A DNA stretch of 56,558 nt from Kitasatospora papulosa (GTDB lineage Bacteria; Actinomycetota; Actinomycetes; Streptomycetales; Streptomycetaceae). The notes under the pieces were generated by a model. It made no database searches and was not told the DNA's origin. It saw nothing but the letters and a program-made list of their open reading frames with translations. Where the stretch lies: positions 1 to 56,558 of the forward strand of contig NZ_JNYQ01000021.1 of NCBI RefSeq assembly GCF_000717245.1, in the 5' to 3' direction. Position numbers and translations under genes: made by a program. Numbering within the stretch: the stretch's first letter is position 1; each line of letters begins with the position of its first letter. Positions 8,847 through 18,048 of this stretch are shown piece by piece.

Positions 8847-11800
8847 CGTGCGCCTTCCGGGCTCAGCAGTTCTGCGACCTCTGCGTCGGAGAGCTGGGCG
8901 ATAGCGGCCTCGACGGCCTCGGTGACGGCCGCCGCGAGGGTGGCGACGGTGGTGTATTCGAAGAGCCGGCGCAGCGGGATGTCCACCGCGAAGGACTCCT
9001 GGATCCGGGCGAGCACCCGGGTGGCCAGCAGGGAGTGGCCGCCCAGGGCGAAGAAGTCGTCCTCGGCCCCGACCTGTTCGAGGCCGAGGGCCTCCGCCCA
9101 TATCGCGGCGACCGTCTCCTCGGCCGGGTCCCGGGGCGACACGAAGGCGCGTTCGGTGCGGGTGGCCGGTGCGGGCAGCGACTTGCGGTCGATCTTCTGG
9201 CTCGACGTCATCGGCAGGGTGTCCAGGGCGGTCCACAGGGCGGGGACCATGTAGTCGGGCAGCCGCTCGCGCAGATATTCGCGCAGGACATCCGGATCCG
9301 GGGCGGGGGAGTCGTCCCGGCCGGTCACATAGGCGGCCAGCTGCCGATCGCCCGGCGTGATCTCGGGTGCGGTCACGGCCGCCGCGCCGACGCCGGGATG
9401 TCCGGTCAGGGCGGCCTCGATCTCGCCGAGCTCGATGCGCAGCCCGCGGACCTTCACCTGCTGGTCGATCCGGCCCAGGAACTCCAGGGTGCCGTCCGGC
9501 CGGTACCGCACCAGGTCGCCGGTCCGGTACAGCCGCTCGCCCGCCCCGCCGAACGGGTCGGGCACGAACTGTTCGGCGGTCAGCTCGGGGCGCCCGTGGT
9601 AACCGCGGGCCAGCCGGACGCCGCCGACGCAGAGTTCGCCGGGGACGCCGACCGGGACGGGACGCAGACGGGCGTCCAGGACGTAGGCCCCGGTGCCGGC
9701 GAACGGGCGGCCCAGCGGCATGGACGCGGTGCCCCGCTCCCCGTCGTGACCGGCCGCCCCGGTGTGCAGCAGGCAGGTGACAGTGGCCTCGGTGGGGCCG
9801 TAGCAGCAGACGAACCGGCCGGGCAGCCCGCTCGCGGACCACTGCCGCGCGTCGGCGACGGTGACCACGTCGCTGCTGAGGTTGATCAGTTTCAGCCCGG
9901 TGAGCACGCTCGTGTCGTAGGCCATCACCTCCCGGTAGTAGGCCGGGGTGGTCTCCATGACCGTGACGCCGTGTTCGGCGAGGCGGGCGGGGAGTTCGGC
10001 CGGGCTCCAGAAGAGCGGATCGGCGATCACCACGGCGGCACCGGTCAGCAACGGAGCCGCGATCTGCTCCATCGAGACGTCGAAGGTCAGCGAGGAGAGC
10101 TGCACCACCCGTTCGCCGGGGCCGATGCCGTAGGCGTCGGCAGCGATCCGGCAGTGGTGGGCGTAGGCGCGGTGGTCGATCATCACGCCCTTGGGGCGCC
10201 CGGTGGAGCCCGAGGTGTAGATCATGTAGGCCAGGTTGTCCGGGGCCGCCGGGACGTCCGGCAGCGCTTCCGCGGTGTCCGCGGCGCCGTCGAGGCCGTC
10301 CACCGTGAGCACCTGGTGGCCGTCGCCGGTGAGGGAGTCCGCGTGCTCGGTGGTGGTGACCACGAACCGCGCTCCGGAGTCCTCGACGGTCCGGGAGAGA
10401 CGCCGTCGCGGATGCCGGGGGTCGAGCGGTACGTAGACGGCGCCCGCCCGCAGCACACCGAGCAGGGTCACCACGGCGTCGATGCCGCGTTCCTGGCACG
10501 AGGCGACCACGGTTTCGGGACCGGCGCCCAGCGCCCGCAGCCGCCGGGCGAACCGTGCGGACCGCGCCTCCAGAGCGGCGTAGTCCAGCTGCTCCGCACC
10601 GAAGACGAGGGCGGTGGCGTCCGGGGTGCGGGCGGCCTGCCGGACGAACAGCTCCGGCACGGTCAGGTCGCGTTCGGCCTCAGGGACGATCTCCGGCAGC
10701 CGGGCGGCGTACGGGTCGGGCCAGCTGCCGAGCAGCTGCCTCCGTTCGGCTTCGGGCATCAGCTCCAGAGCCGCCACAGCGGTGTCCGGCGCGGCTGTCA
10801 CGGACTCCAGCAGCCGCAGGTAGTGGGCGGACATCCGCTCCACCGTGGCACGGTCGAACAGCGCGCTGGCGTACTCGAACCAGCAGTGCATCCGCCCGTC
10901 CGGGCGCTCCTTCACGGTCAAGGTGAGGTCGAACTTGGCCGTCTGGGGGCCCGCCTTGAGCGGCTCGGCACGCAGTCCGCCCAGGGTGGTGGTCAGCCCG
11001 CCCATGTGCTGGTGTTCGAACATCACCTGGAACAGCGGGTTGCGCGAGAGATCGCGTTCCGTTCCCAGCTCTTCCACGAGCTGCTCGAACGGCACGTCCT
11101 GGTGCGCGAACGCCTCCAGGCAGACCTCCTTCACCCGCGCCAGCAGCCCGGAGAAGGCGGGGTCGCCGCCCAGATCGGTGCGGATCACCAGGCTGTTGAC
11201 GAAGAGGCCGAGCAGCCCCTCCGTCTCCTCCCGGGTACGGGCGGCCACCGGGACGCCCACCGCGATGTCGGTGCGCCCGGTGTAGCGGTGCAGCAGCATC
11301 TGGAACGCGCCGAGCAGGGTCATGAACGGGGTCGCGCCGTGCCGGTTGGCCAGCTCGGTGACCGCCCGGGCGACGGACTCGGGCACATCGACGACGACGG
11401 TGTCACCGGCGGCGTCGCGGGTCGCTGTGCGGGGCCGGTCGGAGGGCAGCTCGACCGGGGTGAGACCGCCCAGGCGCTCCAGCCAGTGCTCGAGGTGGCG
11501 GCCGTTCTCCGGGCCGTCCTCCCGGCCCCGCTGCCAGGCGGCGAAGTCCGCGTACTGGACCGGGCCGGGGCGCAGCGGCGTCGGCCGGCCGGCGGCGAGG
11601 GCGGTGTAGGCGGTGTCCAGGTCACGCAGGAACACCTTGGTGGACCAGGCGTCGAAGGCGATGTGATGGGCGGCCAGCGCCACCCAGTGGTCCTCGGGGG
11701 CGGCGCGGATCACGCTGACCCGCAACGGGTGTTCGGCCGAGAGGTCGAAGGGGGCGCACAGCGCCTCCTCCAGCAGCTCCCGAGCGCGGGCGGCCAGGTC

Positions 11801-14800
11801 CTTCGTACCGTCGCCCGTGCCGGTGAGGTCCACCAGCCGGAACGCCACCGGCCCCGGCGGGTCGACGAGCTGCACCGGGTCGCCGTCCCGGTCGGCGTAC
11901 CGGGTGCGCAGCACCTCGTGCACCCGGGCCACCTCGTCCAGCGCGCCTCTGAGGGCGGCGGTGTCCAGCGGCCCGCGCAGCCGCAGTGCCAGCGGGATCA
12001 GGTACTCCTCGCTGCCCGGCTCCAGCCGGTCCAGGAACCACATGCGCCGCTGGCCGAAGGAGAGCGGCAGCTCGCCGTCCCGGGACACGGGGACGATGCC
12101 GGCGCCGTCACGGTCCTGAGCGGCCTCCGCCGCCCCGACGGCCCGGTCGATGCGGGCGGCGAGGGCGGCGGGGGTGCGGTCGGCGAAGAGCTCGGCCACC
12201 GTCATCTCGATGCCGAAGGCACGGCGCAGCCCGAGGACCAGCCGGATGGCGAGCAGCGAGTGGCCGCCGAGCGCGAAGAAGTCGTCGTCCGGTCCCGGCT
12301 CGGGGACCTCCAGGACCGCGGCCATGGCCTCGGTGACGGCACGCTCGGTCGCCGTACGCGGTGCGGTACGGTCCGTCGCCGTCGCGGCCGGCGGCTGCGC
12401 GGCCTCCTCGGGCCCGGGCAGCGCACGCCGGTCCACCTTGCCGCTCGCGGTCAGCGGCAGGGCGTCCAGGAGCACCAGCCGGGACGGCACGACCGCGGCG
12501 GGCAGCCGTGCGGCGAGGTGCGCCAGCAGTTCCGCCCGCAACCGCGCGTCGGCGCCCCCGGGGGCGGAGGGGACCGCGTAGGCGGTCAGCTCCCGTTCAC
12601 CGTGGGCACCGACCCGGGCGACGACCGCTGACGCGGCGGCCCCGGGGTGCGTCAGCAGCAGGGCTTCGATCTCGGCCGGTTCGACCCGGACACCATGGAT
12701 CTTCACCTGGTCGTCGGTCCGGCCCAGGAACTCCAGGGTGCCGTCGGTCCGCCAGCGCGCCAGGTCACCCGTGCGGTACCAGCGTCCGCCGGGAACGGCG
12801 GCGTACGGATCCACGCCGAAACGCTCGGCGGTCTGTCCGGGGCGGCCCCGGTAGCCGCGTGCCAGCCCCGCACCCCGTACGCACAGCTCCCCCGGCACAC
12901 CGACCGGTACCAGCACGTCGGCCCGGTCCACCACGGAGACGCCGACGCCGGGCAGCGGAGCGCCGATGGACACCGTGCCGGAACCGGGCAGTCCCTCGCC
13001 CGTCCAGCGGTGGGCGGTCGAGTCTATGGAGCACTCGGTGGGGCCGTAGGTGTTGGAGATCTCCACCCCGGGCACCACGGCCCGCAGCCGCTCGCACAGT
13101 TCGGTGGTCAGCGGCTCGCCGGCCGAACTGACCAGCCGCAGCGCCGTGCAATCGGAGAGTGCCGGCTCCTGGACCAGCAGGCGCAGCACGGAGGGCACCA
13201 ACTGGAGCAGGGTGACGCGGTGGCGGGCCATGGCGGCGGCCATCACGGACGGGTCCCGGTGCGCGTCCGCCGGGGCCATCACCACGGTGCCGCCGGAGAC
13301 CAACGGGGAGAGGAACTCCCACAGGGACGCATCGAAGCCGATGGTCGTCTTCTGAAGCAGCCGGTCGGCGGCGGTCATCGCGTACGCCTCCACCGACCAC
13401 AGCACCCGGTTGCGCAGCCCGCCGTGCGTGACCACCACTCCCTTGGGGGTGCCGGTGGAACCGGAGGTGTACACGAGGCAGGCCGCGTCGTCCGGGCCCG
13501 CCGGGTAGGGGAGGGTTTCCGGCGGCCCGCCCGGGGCCGTCCTGGCGGCGGACCACTCACCGTCCAGCGCCCGTACCCGGGGGCTGTCCCGGAAGAGGTC
13601 GCGCAGCGCCTCCTCCGTGAGCACCAGTTCCGCCCCGGAGTCCGTCAGGAGGAAGTCCCGCCGGACGTCCGGGAGATCCGGCGCCAGCGGTACATGGACG
13701 CCGCCGACGGCCAGCACGGCCAGGATCGCGGTCACCAGCTCAGGGCCGCGGTGCAGGCTGACCGCGACAGGGTCGCCGGGGCGTACGCCCTCGGTGTGCA
13801 GCCGTCCTGCCAGCTGTGTCACGCGCTCGGCCAGCCCGGCGTAGTCCAGGTGGCCGCCGTCGTCGGCGACGGCCGTCGCCCGAGGAGTGGCGGCCGCCCG
13901 GTCGAGCACCAGCCGGACCAGGCCGTGGCCGGATCTGTCCTCCCCGGCCGGGCGGGGCGTGCCCTGACCCCACGTGGTGAGCGTGGCGCGCTCCGCCGGG
14001 GCCGTGAGCTCCAGCCGCTCCACCGGGGTGCCGGGCGTGGTGACCGCCTGATCGAGCAGATACAGGAAGTTCTCCGCCATCCGCTCGATCCGGTCCCGGT
14101 CGAAGAGCGCGGTGGGGTAGATGAACTCCCCTCCCATGGAACCGTCCGGACGCTCCGTCAGATGCAGGGAGAGGTCGAAGGCGGAGCTGCGCGTTCCGCC
14201 GTCCACCCGGGTGACCCGCATGCCCGGCAGTGCGAACGGGCGGCGGTGCGCGTTGTGCAGGGCGAACCCCGCCTGGAAGACCGGGTTGCGGCCCGCGTCC
14301 CGTTCGGGGGCGAGGGCCGCGACCACCCGCTCGAAGGGCACCTCCTGATGGCTGTAGGCGTCCAGGGTGGTGTGCTTCACCCGGGACAGCAGCTCCCGGA
14401 AGTCCGGTGCGCCACCCAGATCCGTACGCAGCACGACCGTGTTCAGGAACAGACCGATCAGCCGCTCGAGCCGGGCGTCGTCCCGGTTGGCGAGGGAGAC
14501 CCCGACCGCGATGTCCTCCGCGCCGGAATAGCGGGCGAGAAGCAGCTGGTAGGCGGCCAGCCCGGCCATGAAGACGGTGGTTCCCTGCTCCTTGGCGAGC
14601 GCGGAGAAACGGGTCGCCAGCGATGCCGGCACGGTGAACGCCACCGTGTCCCCCGAGGCGTCCCAACGCGGCGGACGCGGACGGTCGGTGGGCAGCTCCA
14701 GAGGCACCGCTCCCGACAGCTGCTGCCTCCAGTAACGGAGTTGTTGATCCATCAGTTCCGGCTGCGCCGACCACCACTCGCGCTGCCATTCCGCGTAGTC

Positions 14801-15349
14801 GGCGTACTGGAGCTCCACGGGCTCCAGGGGTTCCGGCGTCGGATCGCGGTCGGAGGCGAACACGCCGTACAGCTCGCGCAGTTCGTCGGCGAGAAGGCCC
14901 CAGGACCAGCCGTCGAAGGCGATGTGGTGAAAGGTGAGCAGCAGGGCCCAGTCCTCCGGTGCCAGACGGACCACGGCCACCCGCCAGGAATGGTCCCGGC
15001 GCAGGTCGATCGGCGTGCCGGCCCAGCTCGCGCCGAACTCCCGCAGGCTCTGCTCGCGCCGGTCGGCGGGGACATCACCGAGATCGGCGAACTCAGGTTT
15101 CACCGGCTCGGGTTCGTCGATGACCTGGACGGCGACGCCGTCCTCGTCGGCGTACCGGGTGCGCAGTACCTCGTGCCGGGCGGCTGTCTCCGTGAGCGCG
15201 GCGGTCAGCGCCCCCGTGTCCAGCGGTCCCCGGATTCTGAAGGTCTCGTGCATCAGGTACTCGGCGGCGTCACCCGACCTGAGCTGGTCGAGCAACCAGA
15301 GCTGTTCCTGTGCGAAGGACAGCGGATATCCGCCGTCGACGGGTGCCAT
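8843..15349 (-). CDS. Nonribosomal peptide synthetase, C-A-PCP-C-A-PCP (modules 1 and 2)
   Basis: This 2168-residue NRPS carries the first two modules. Order: C (HHIAFDG near residue 138), A (YTSGSTG near 625), PCP (LGGHSLL near 1026), C (HHIAFDA near 1228, the motif Gly replaced by Ala), A (YTSGSTG near 1715) and PCP (LGGHSLL near 2101). The first A domain reads DAWQSATIDK by hand alignment to GrsA, which I cannot assign. The second reads DVEENSCVTK. Its acidic residue at position 239 recalls diaminobutyrate codes, so a diamino acid fits, most simply the Dap made by the sbnA/sbnB pair of this cluster. The protein begins with a C domain and has no loading module, so the first residue may be acylated or the C domain idle. 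I chose the ATG at 15349 because AGGGAG lies nine bases upstream; an in-frame ATG at 15370 has no ribosome site. The stop overlaps the next NRPS start. Confidence 0.93.
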   Translation of the reverse strand: MAPVDGGYPLSFAQEQLWLLDQLRSGDAAEYLMHETFRIRGPLDTGALTAALTETAARHEVLRTRYADEDGVAVQVIDEPEPVKPEFADLGDVPADRREQSLREFGASWAGTPIDLRRDHSWRVAVVRLAPEDWALLLTFHHIAFDGWSWGLLADELRELYGVFASDRDPTPEPLEPVELQYADYAEWQREWWSAQPELMDQQLRYWRQQLSGAVPLELPTDRPRPPRWDASGDTVAFTVPASLATRFSALAKEQGTTVFMAGLAAYQLLLARYSGAEDIAVGVSLANRDDARLERLIGLFLNTVVLRTDLGGAPDFRELLSRVKHTTLDAYSHQEVPFERVVAALAPERDAGRNPVFQAGFALHNAHRRPFALPGMRVTRVDGGTRSSAFDLSLHLTERPDGSMGGEFIYPTALFDRDRIERMAENFLYLLDQAVTTPGTPVERLELTAPAERATLTTWGQGTPRPAGEDRSGHGLVRLVLDRAAATPRATAVADDGGHLDYAGLAERVTQLAGRLHTEGVRPGDPVAVSLHRGPELVTAILAVLAVGGVHVPLAPDLPDVRRDFLLTDSGAELVLTEEALRDLFRDSPRVRALDGEWSAARTAPGGPPETLPYPAGPDDAACLVYTSGSTGTPKGVVVTHGGLRNRVLWSVEAYAMTAADRLLQKTTIGFDASLWEFLSPLVSGGTVVMAPADAHRDPSVMAAAMARHRVTLLQLVPSVLRLLVQEPALSDCTALRLVSSAGEPLTTELCERLRAVVPGVEISNTYGPTECSIDSTAHRWTGEGLPGSGTVSIGAPLPGVGVSVVDRADVLVPVGVPGELCVRGAGLARGYRGRPGQTAERFGVDPYAAVPGGRWYRTGDLARWRTDGTLEFLGRTDDQVKIHGVRVEPAEIEALLLTHPGAAASAVVARVGAHGERELTAYAVPSAPGGADARLRAELLAHLAARLPAAVVPSRLVLLDALPLTASGKVDRRALPGPEEAAQPPAATATDRTAPRTATERAVTEAMAAVLEVPEPGPDDDFFALGGHSLLAIRLVLGLRRAFGIEMTVAELFADRTPAALAARIDRAVGAAEAAQDRDGAGIVPVSRDGELPLSFGQRRMWFLDRLEPGSEEYLIPLALRLRGPLDTAALRGALDEVARVHEVLRTRYADRDGDPVQLVDPPGPVAFRLVDLTGTGDGTKDLAARARELLEEALCAPFDLSAEHPLRVSVIRAAPEDHWVALAAHHIAFDAWSTKVFLRDLDTAYTALAAGRPTPLRPGPVQYADFAAWQRGREDGPENGRHLEHWLERLGGLTPVELPSDRPRTATRDAAGDTVVVDVPESVARAVTELANRHGATPFMTLLGAFQMLLHRYTGRTDIAVGVPVAARTREETEGLLGLFVNSLVIRTDLGGDPAFSGLLARVKEVCLEAFAHQDVPFEQLVEELGTERDLSRNPLFQVMFEHQHMGGLTTTLGGLRAEPLKAGPQTAKFDLTLTVKERPDGRMHCWFEYASALFDRATVERMSAHYLRLLESVTAAPDTAVAALELMPEAERRQLLGSWPDPYAARLPEIVPEAERDLTVPELFVRQAARTPDATALVFGAEQLDYAALEARSARFARRLRALGAGPETVVASCQERGIDAVVTLLGVLRAGAVYVPLDPRHPRRRLSRTVEDSGARFVVTTTEHADSLTGDGHQVLTVDGLDGAADTAEALPDVPAAPDNLAYMIYTSGSTGRPKGVMIDHRAYAHHCRIAADAYGIGPGERVVQLSSLTFDVSMEQIAAPLLTGAAVVIADPLFWSPAELPARLAEHGVTVMETTPAYYREVMAYDTSVLTGLKLINLSSDVVTVADARQWSASGLPGRFVCCYGPTEATVTCLLHTGAAGHDGERGTASMPLGRPFAGTGAYVLDARLRPVPVGVPGELCVGGVRLARGYHGRPELTAEQFVPDPFGGAGERLYRTGDLVRYRPDGTLEFLGRIDQQVKVRGLRIELGEIEAALTGHPGVGAAAVTAPEITPGDRQLAAYVTGRDDSPAPDPDVLREYLRERLPDYMVPALWTALDTLPMTSSQKIDRKSLPAPATRTERAFVSPRDPAEETVAAIWAEALGLEQVGAEDDFFALGGHSLLATRVLARIQESFAVDIPLRRLFEYTTVATLAAAVTEAVEAAIAQLSDAEVAELLSPEGAR

Positions 15350-15410
15350 CGGTCGTGTCTCCCTGGGCATGTGGTGATGGGGCGGTAGGTATACGGGAAC
15401 GGACGGAGGG

Positions 15411-16409
15411 TCAGCCCCGCTCGACCGGTCCGCTGGAGGGCTCGGCCATGGCGACGGCGATCTTCCGAGGGCCGGTGAACGGCTCCCGGGCGTGCGCGGC
15501 GAGCATGTTGTCCACGACCAGCACGTCTCCCTGCTGCCAGTCGAAGCGCCGCTGTTCGGCGCGGTAGCAGTCCCTCAGATGGCTCACCACCTCGTCCGGG
15601 ACCGGGGCGCCGTCGCCGTAGTACGTGTTGGTCGGCAGGTCCGGCTCGTCGTACATCTCCCGCAGCGCGGCGCAGAGATCGGGCCCCAGCGTGGTGACAT
15701 GGAAGAACGTCAGGTGGTTGAACCACACCCGCTCCCCGGTCACCGGGTGGTGATGCACCGCCTCGCGGCGGGCGCGCGTCCGCAGGCCTCCGGCGGTCCA
15801 CTCGGCGACGACCCCGTTGCGCGCGCAGTAGGCCTCCACCTGGGCCCGGTCCTCGGTGTTGAAGGCGTGCTGCCACGGGACGCCGAATCCGTCCGTGAAG
15901 TTGCGCACCACCATCCAGCCGCGGGCGGCGAACTCCTCCCGGACCTCCGGGGCGATGGCGGCCAGCACCCGCCGGGTGTCGGCGAGCGGGGTGGAGCCGA
16001 GAGTGTCGGGCGGGGTCACGCAGGAGAAGAACAGGGTCAGCGGCCAGGTGGCCTGGTAGGAGTTCTCGTTGTGCAGGAAGATCTCCTCCGAAGGCGGATA
16101 GTCGGTCGAGGTGTACACCTGGCCCTTGATGGTGGACCGGGGAGAGGAGCGCTCGGCGTACGTCAGCGGCTCGCCACCGATGGTGCGGACCGTCTGCTCG
16201 AAGCCGTCCACCCCGTCGTGGCCGAAGCCGCGCAGCAGGACGGCGCCGTGCTCGCGCAGCCGGGCGCGGATCTCCTGGCGGGCGGCGGTCAGCTGGTCGG
16301 CCGGGGAGTCCTTGCCGGTTGCGGCGGTCATCAGATGGGGCAGCGTCTGTCCGGACGCCCGAGGCCCGCCGGCCGCCGGCGCGAACAGCGCTGAAGGGTT
16401 CGCAGTCAT
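15411..16409 (-). CDS. Fe(II)/2-oxoglutarate dioxygenase, TauD/SyrP-like amino acid hydroxylase
   Basis: The 332-residue protein belongs to the TauD/TfdA superfamily and looks like the SyrP-type hydroxylases that act in NRPS pathways. Iron ligands are visible as H-N-E (LHNENSY, near residue 112) and a distal His in AAHAREPF (near 304), with the nearby Arg typical for 2-oxoglutarate binding. The HxE form, rather than HxD, is also seen in AsnO, VioC and clavaminate synthase. Known members beta-hydroxylate amino acids, free or bound to a carrier protein, and SyrP acts on Asp. It is the first gene of the NRPS operon, 61 bases ahead of the first synthetase, so a tailoring or precursor role for the peptide is likely. 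Which residue it hydroxylates cannot be read from the sequence. The start at 16409 is the ATG that leaves room for the divergent promoter. Confidence 0.85.
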   Translation of the reverse strand: MTANPSALFAPAAGGPRASGQTLPHLMTAATGKDSPADQLTAARQEIRARLREHGAVLLRGFGHDGVDGFEQTVRTIGGEPLTYAERSSPRSTIKGQVYTSTDYPPSEEIFLHNENSYQATWPLTLFFSCVTPPDTLGSTPLADTRRVLAAIAPEVREEFAARGWMVVRNFTDGFGVPWQHAFNTEDRAQVEAYCARNGVVAEWTAGGLRTRARREAVHHHPVTGERVWFNHLTFFHVTTLGPDLCAALREMYDEPDLPTNTYYGDGAPVPDEVVSHLRDCYRAEQRRFDWQQGDVLVVDNMLAAHAREPFTGPRKIAVAMAEPSSGPVERG

Positions 16410-16603
16410 ACCCGTCAGGGTCGGCGCACCACTCCCCGTCGGGCAGAGAACATCCGGCGGAGTCGTCGGCACGGCAGGTGCGCGCCTTTCTGCGCGTCCT
16501 TCCCTGGGCCGCCCGTCGCTCGCCGGGCACGCTGGCGGCACCGTGCGCTCGGCCGTCCAACCGGTGTGCCGGGCATCGTGTGCGGTTGTCGAAAGGATTC
16601 CCC
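16410..16603. promoter_or_regulatory. Divergent promoter region of the NRPS and exporter operons
   Basis: This 194-base gap separates the leftward dioxygenase-NRPS operon from the rightward exporter-panD operon, so it must hold both promoters. I could not pick convincing -10/-35 boxes in such GC-rich sequence. The two LuxR-type regulators of the cluster are the obvious candidates to bind here. Confidence 0.5.
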
Positions 16604-16630
16604 ATGTCTGAGTGGAGAGCATGTCCATGA
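16604..16630 (+). other. Possible leader mini-ORF coupled to the exporter gene
   Basis: An eight-codon frame (MSEWRACP) has an ideal ribosome site, AAAGGA six bases before its ATG. Its TGA overlaps the probable exporter start as ATGA. This layout would let ribosomes reinitiate on the exporter gene. It could also be chance, or the true exporter start may be elsewhere. Confidence 0.35.
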
Positions 16631-17997
16631 GCAGGGTCGCCGAGGACGCGGGTGTCGTTCCCGCGCCGCCGCCACTGCGGCGCAACCGGGATTTCATGTT
16701 GTTGTGGAGCGGTTCGGCGGTGGCGATCATCGGCTCCACGGCCTCCACGGTGGCCTATCCGCTGCTGGTGCTCGCGGTGACGGGCTCGCCTTCCGCCGCC
16801 GGGGTGGTCGGCTTCGTCGTCCTGCTGCCCGCCCTGCTCTTCCAGCTTCCGGCCGGGGTCCTGGTCGACAGCTGGAACCGCAGACGGGTGATGATCTGGT
16901 GCGACGGGCTGCGGGCGGCCGGCGCGGCCACGGTGGTGCTGGCGCTGCTCGCCGGTGAACTGCGGCTGGCGCACGTGATGGTGGTCGGCTTCGTGGAGGG
17001 CACCCTCACGGTGCTCAACGGCCTCGCCTCCACCGCGGCGGTGCCCAACGTGGTGCACCGCAGCCAGCTGTCGGCGGCACTCGCGGGGAACGAGGCGCGC
17101 GGCCGGGCCGCCACCATGATCGGGACCCCGTTGGGCGGCATCCTGTTCGGCCTCGGCCGGGCGGTGCCGTTCGTGCTGGAGACCTTGGCCTATCTGGTGT
17201 CGCTGGCGACGCTGCTGGGCATCCGGAAGGAATTCCAGGCGGCACGTCCCGGCGAACCCGCGCCGGCCGGGAACGGCCCGGGCGGCGACGCCGCGACGGG
17301 CAGCCGTCGTGACCGCGCCCTGCGGCAGGCGGGCCGGATGGCCGAAGGGCTCACCTGGCTGTGGCGGCGGCCCCTGCTGCGGACCACCGCGCTCCTGGTG
17401 GCCGGCAGCAACCTGCTCTTCCGCGCCCTCTTCCTGGTGATGATCGTGCTGCTCGCCGAGGAGGGCGCCGGCCCGGCCGCGATCGGCCTGCTCATCGGCG
17501 TGGCCGGCGGCTGCGGCATGCTCGGTTCCCTGGTCGCAGGCTGGTTCGGACGCACCCTGAGGCTGAACGCCCTGGTCATCGGCGCCAACTGGGTCTGGGC
17601 GCTGCTGATGTGCGTGCTGGCCTTCAGCGGCGGGCTCTGGCCTGCAGCGATCGCCTACACCGCCATGTGGTTCGTCGGACCCATCTGGAACGTGGCGGTG
17701 GGCAGCTACCAGCTGACCGTCACCCCCGACGATCTGCGAGGCCGGGTGCTCAGCGCATCCAGCCTGCTGGCCAACGGCGCCCTGCCGCTGGGCGCCCTCG
17801 TCGGCGGCCTGCTCCTGGACGCCTTCGGGGTACGGGCCGCGGCGACGGTCCTGGCCGGGTGGATGGTGCTGATGGCGCTGGCCGCCACCCTTGCCCGCCC
17901 GGTACGCCGGGCGACCATGACCGCGATCAACGACCCGGCAGGTCCGGCCCCCGCCGAGTCCCGGGCGGTCCCCACGACCGCCGCCGACTCACACTGA
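16627..17997 (+). CDS. MFS transporter, probable peptide exporter
   Basis: The 456-residue membrane protein has about twelve hydrophobic segments, with a hydrophilic middle loop around residues 205-235. It looks like the MFS_3/EntS-like group that exports siderophores and other small peptides in actinomycetes. The VDSWNRRRVM stretch after the second membrane pair matches the conserved MFS loop between helices 2 and 3. It is divergent from the NRPS operon and followed by panD after 51 bases, so it probably exports the peptide and may confer self-protection. GTG 16612 and ATG 16621 are alternative in-frame starts. I prefer ATG 16627 because GGAG lies nine bases upstream and the mini-ORF stop overlaps it. 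Confidence 0.88.
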   Translation: MSRVAEDAGVVPAPPPLRRNRDFMLLWSGSAVAIIGSTASTVAYPLLVLAVTGSPSAAGVVGFVVLLPALLFQLPAGVLVDSWNRRRVMIWCDGLRAAGAATVVLALLAGELRLAHVMVVGFVEGTLTVLNGLASTAAVPNVVHRSQLSAALAGNEARGRAATMIGTPLGGILFGLGRAVPFVLETLAYLVSLATLLGIRKEFQAARPGEPAPAGNGPGGDAATGSRRDRALRQAGRMAEGLTWLWRRPLLRTTALLVAGSNLLFRALFLVMIVLLAEEGAGPAAIGLLIGVAGGCGMLGSLVAGWFGRTLRLNALVIGANWVWALLMCVLAFSGGLWPAAIAYTAMWFVGPIWNVAVGSYQLTVTPDDLRGRVLSASSLLANGALPLGALVGGLLLDAFGVRAAATVLAGWMVLMALAATLARPVRRATMTAINDPAGPAPAESRAVPTTAADSH

Positions 17998-18048
17998 GAC
18001 GACCGCCCCCATCCCCGCCCCCGCCCGACACACGCAGGAGACCACGCC

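Noticed and set aside
8847..10499. Extension of the second NRPS frame to base 10499
   Set aside because: The extra 551 codons are the other frame of the first NRPS. They read as Arg/Pro-rich noise, and the ATGA overlap at 8843-8846 fixes the start.
9900..13340. A beta-alanine-activating A domain in the first synthetase
   Set aside because: Both A domains keep the Asp that binds the alpha-amino group. Known beta-alanine codes lack it.
8807..15388. Very long plus-strand frames across the NRPS genes (for example 8807-12631 and 12647-15388)
   Set aside because: They are antisense shadows typical of high-GC DNA. Their Gly/Arg/Gln-rich translations match no family, while the minus strand has ordered NRPS motifs.
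1623..16409. A monobactam pathway like that of sulfazecin
   Set aside because: Dap and a Cys thioesterase fit, but there is no sulfotransferase, the domain order differs and the last A domain is not Dap-like. Only the thioesterase parallel is kept.
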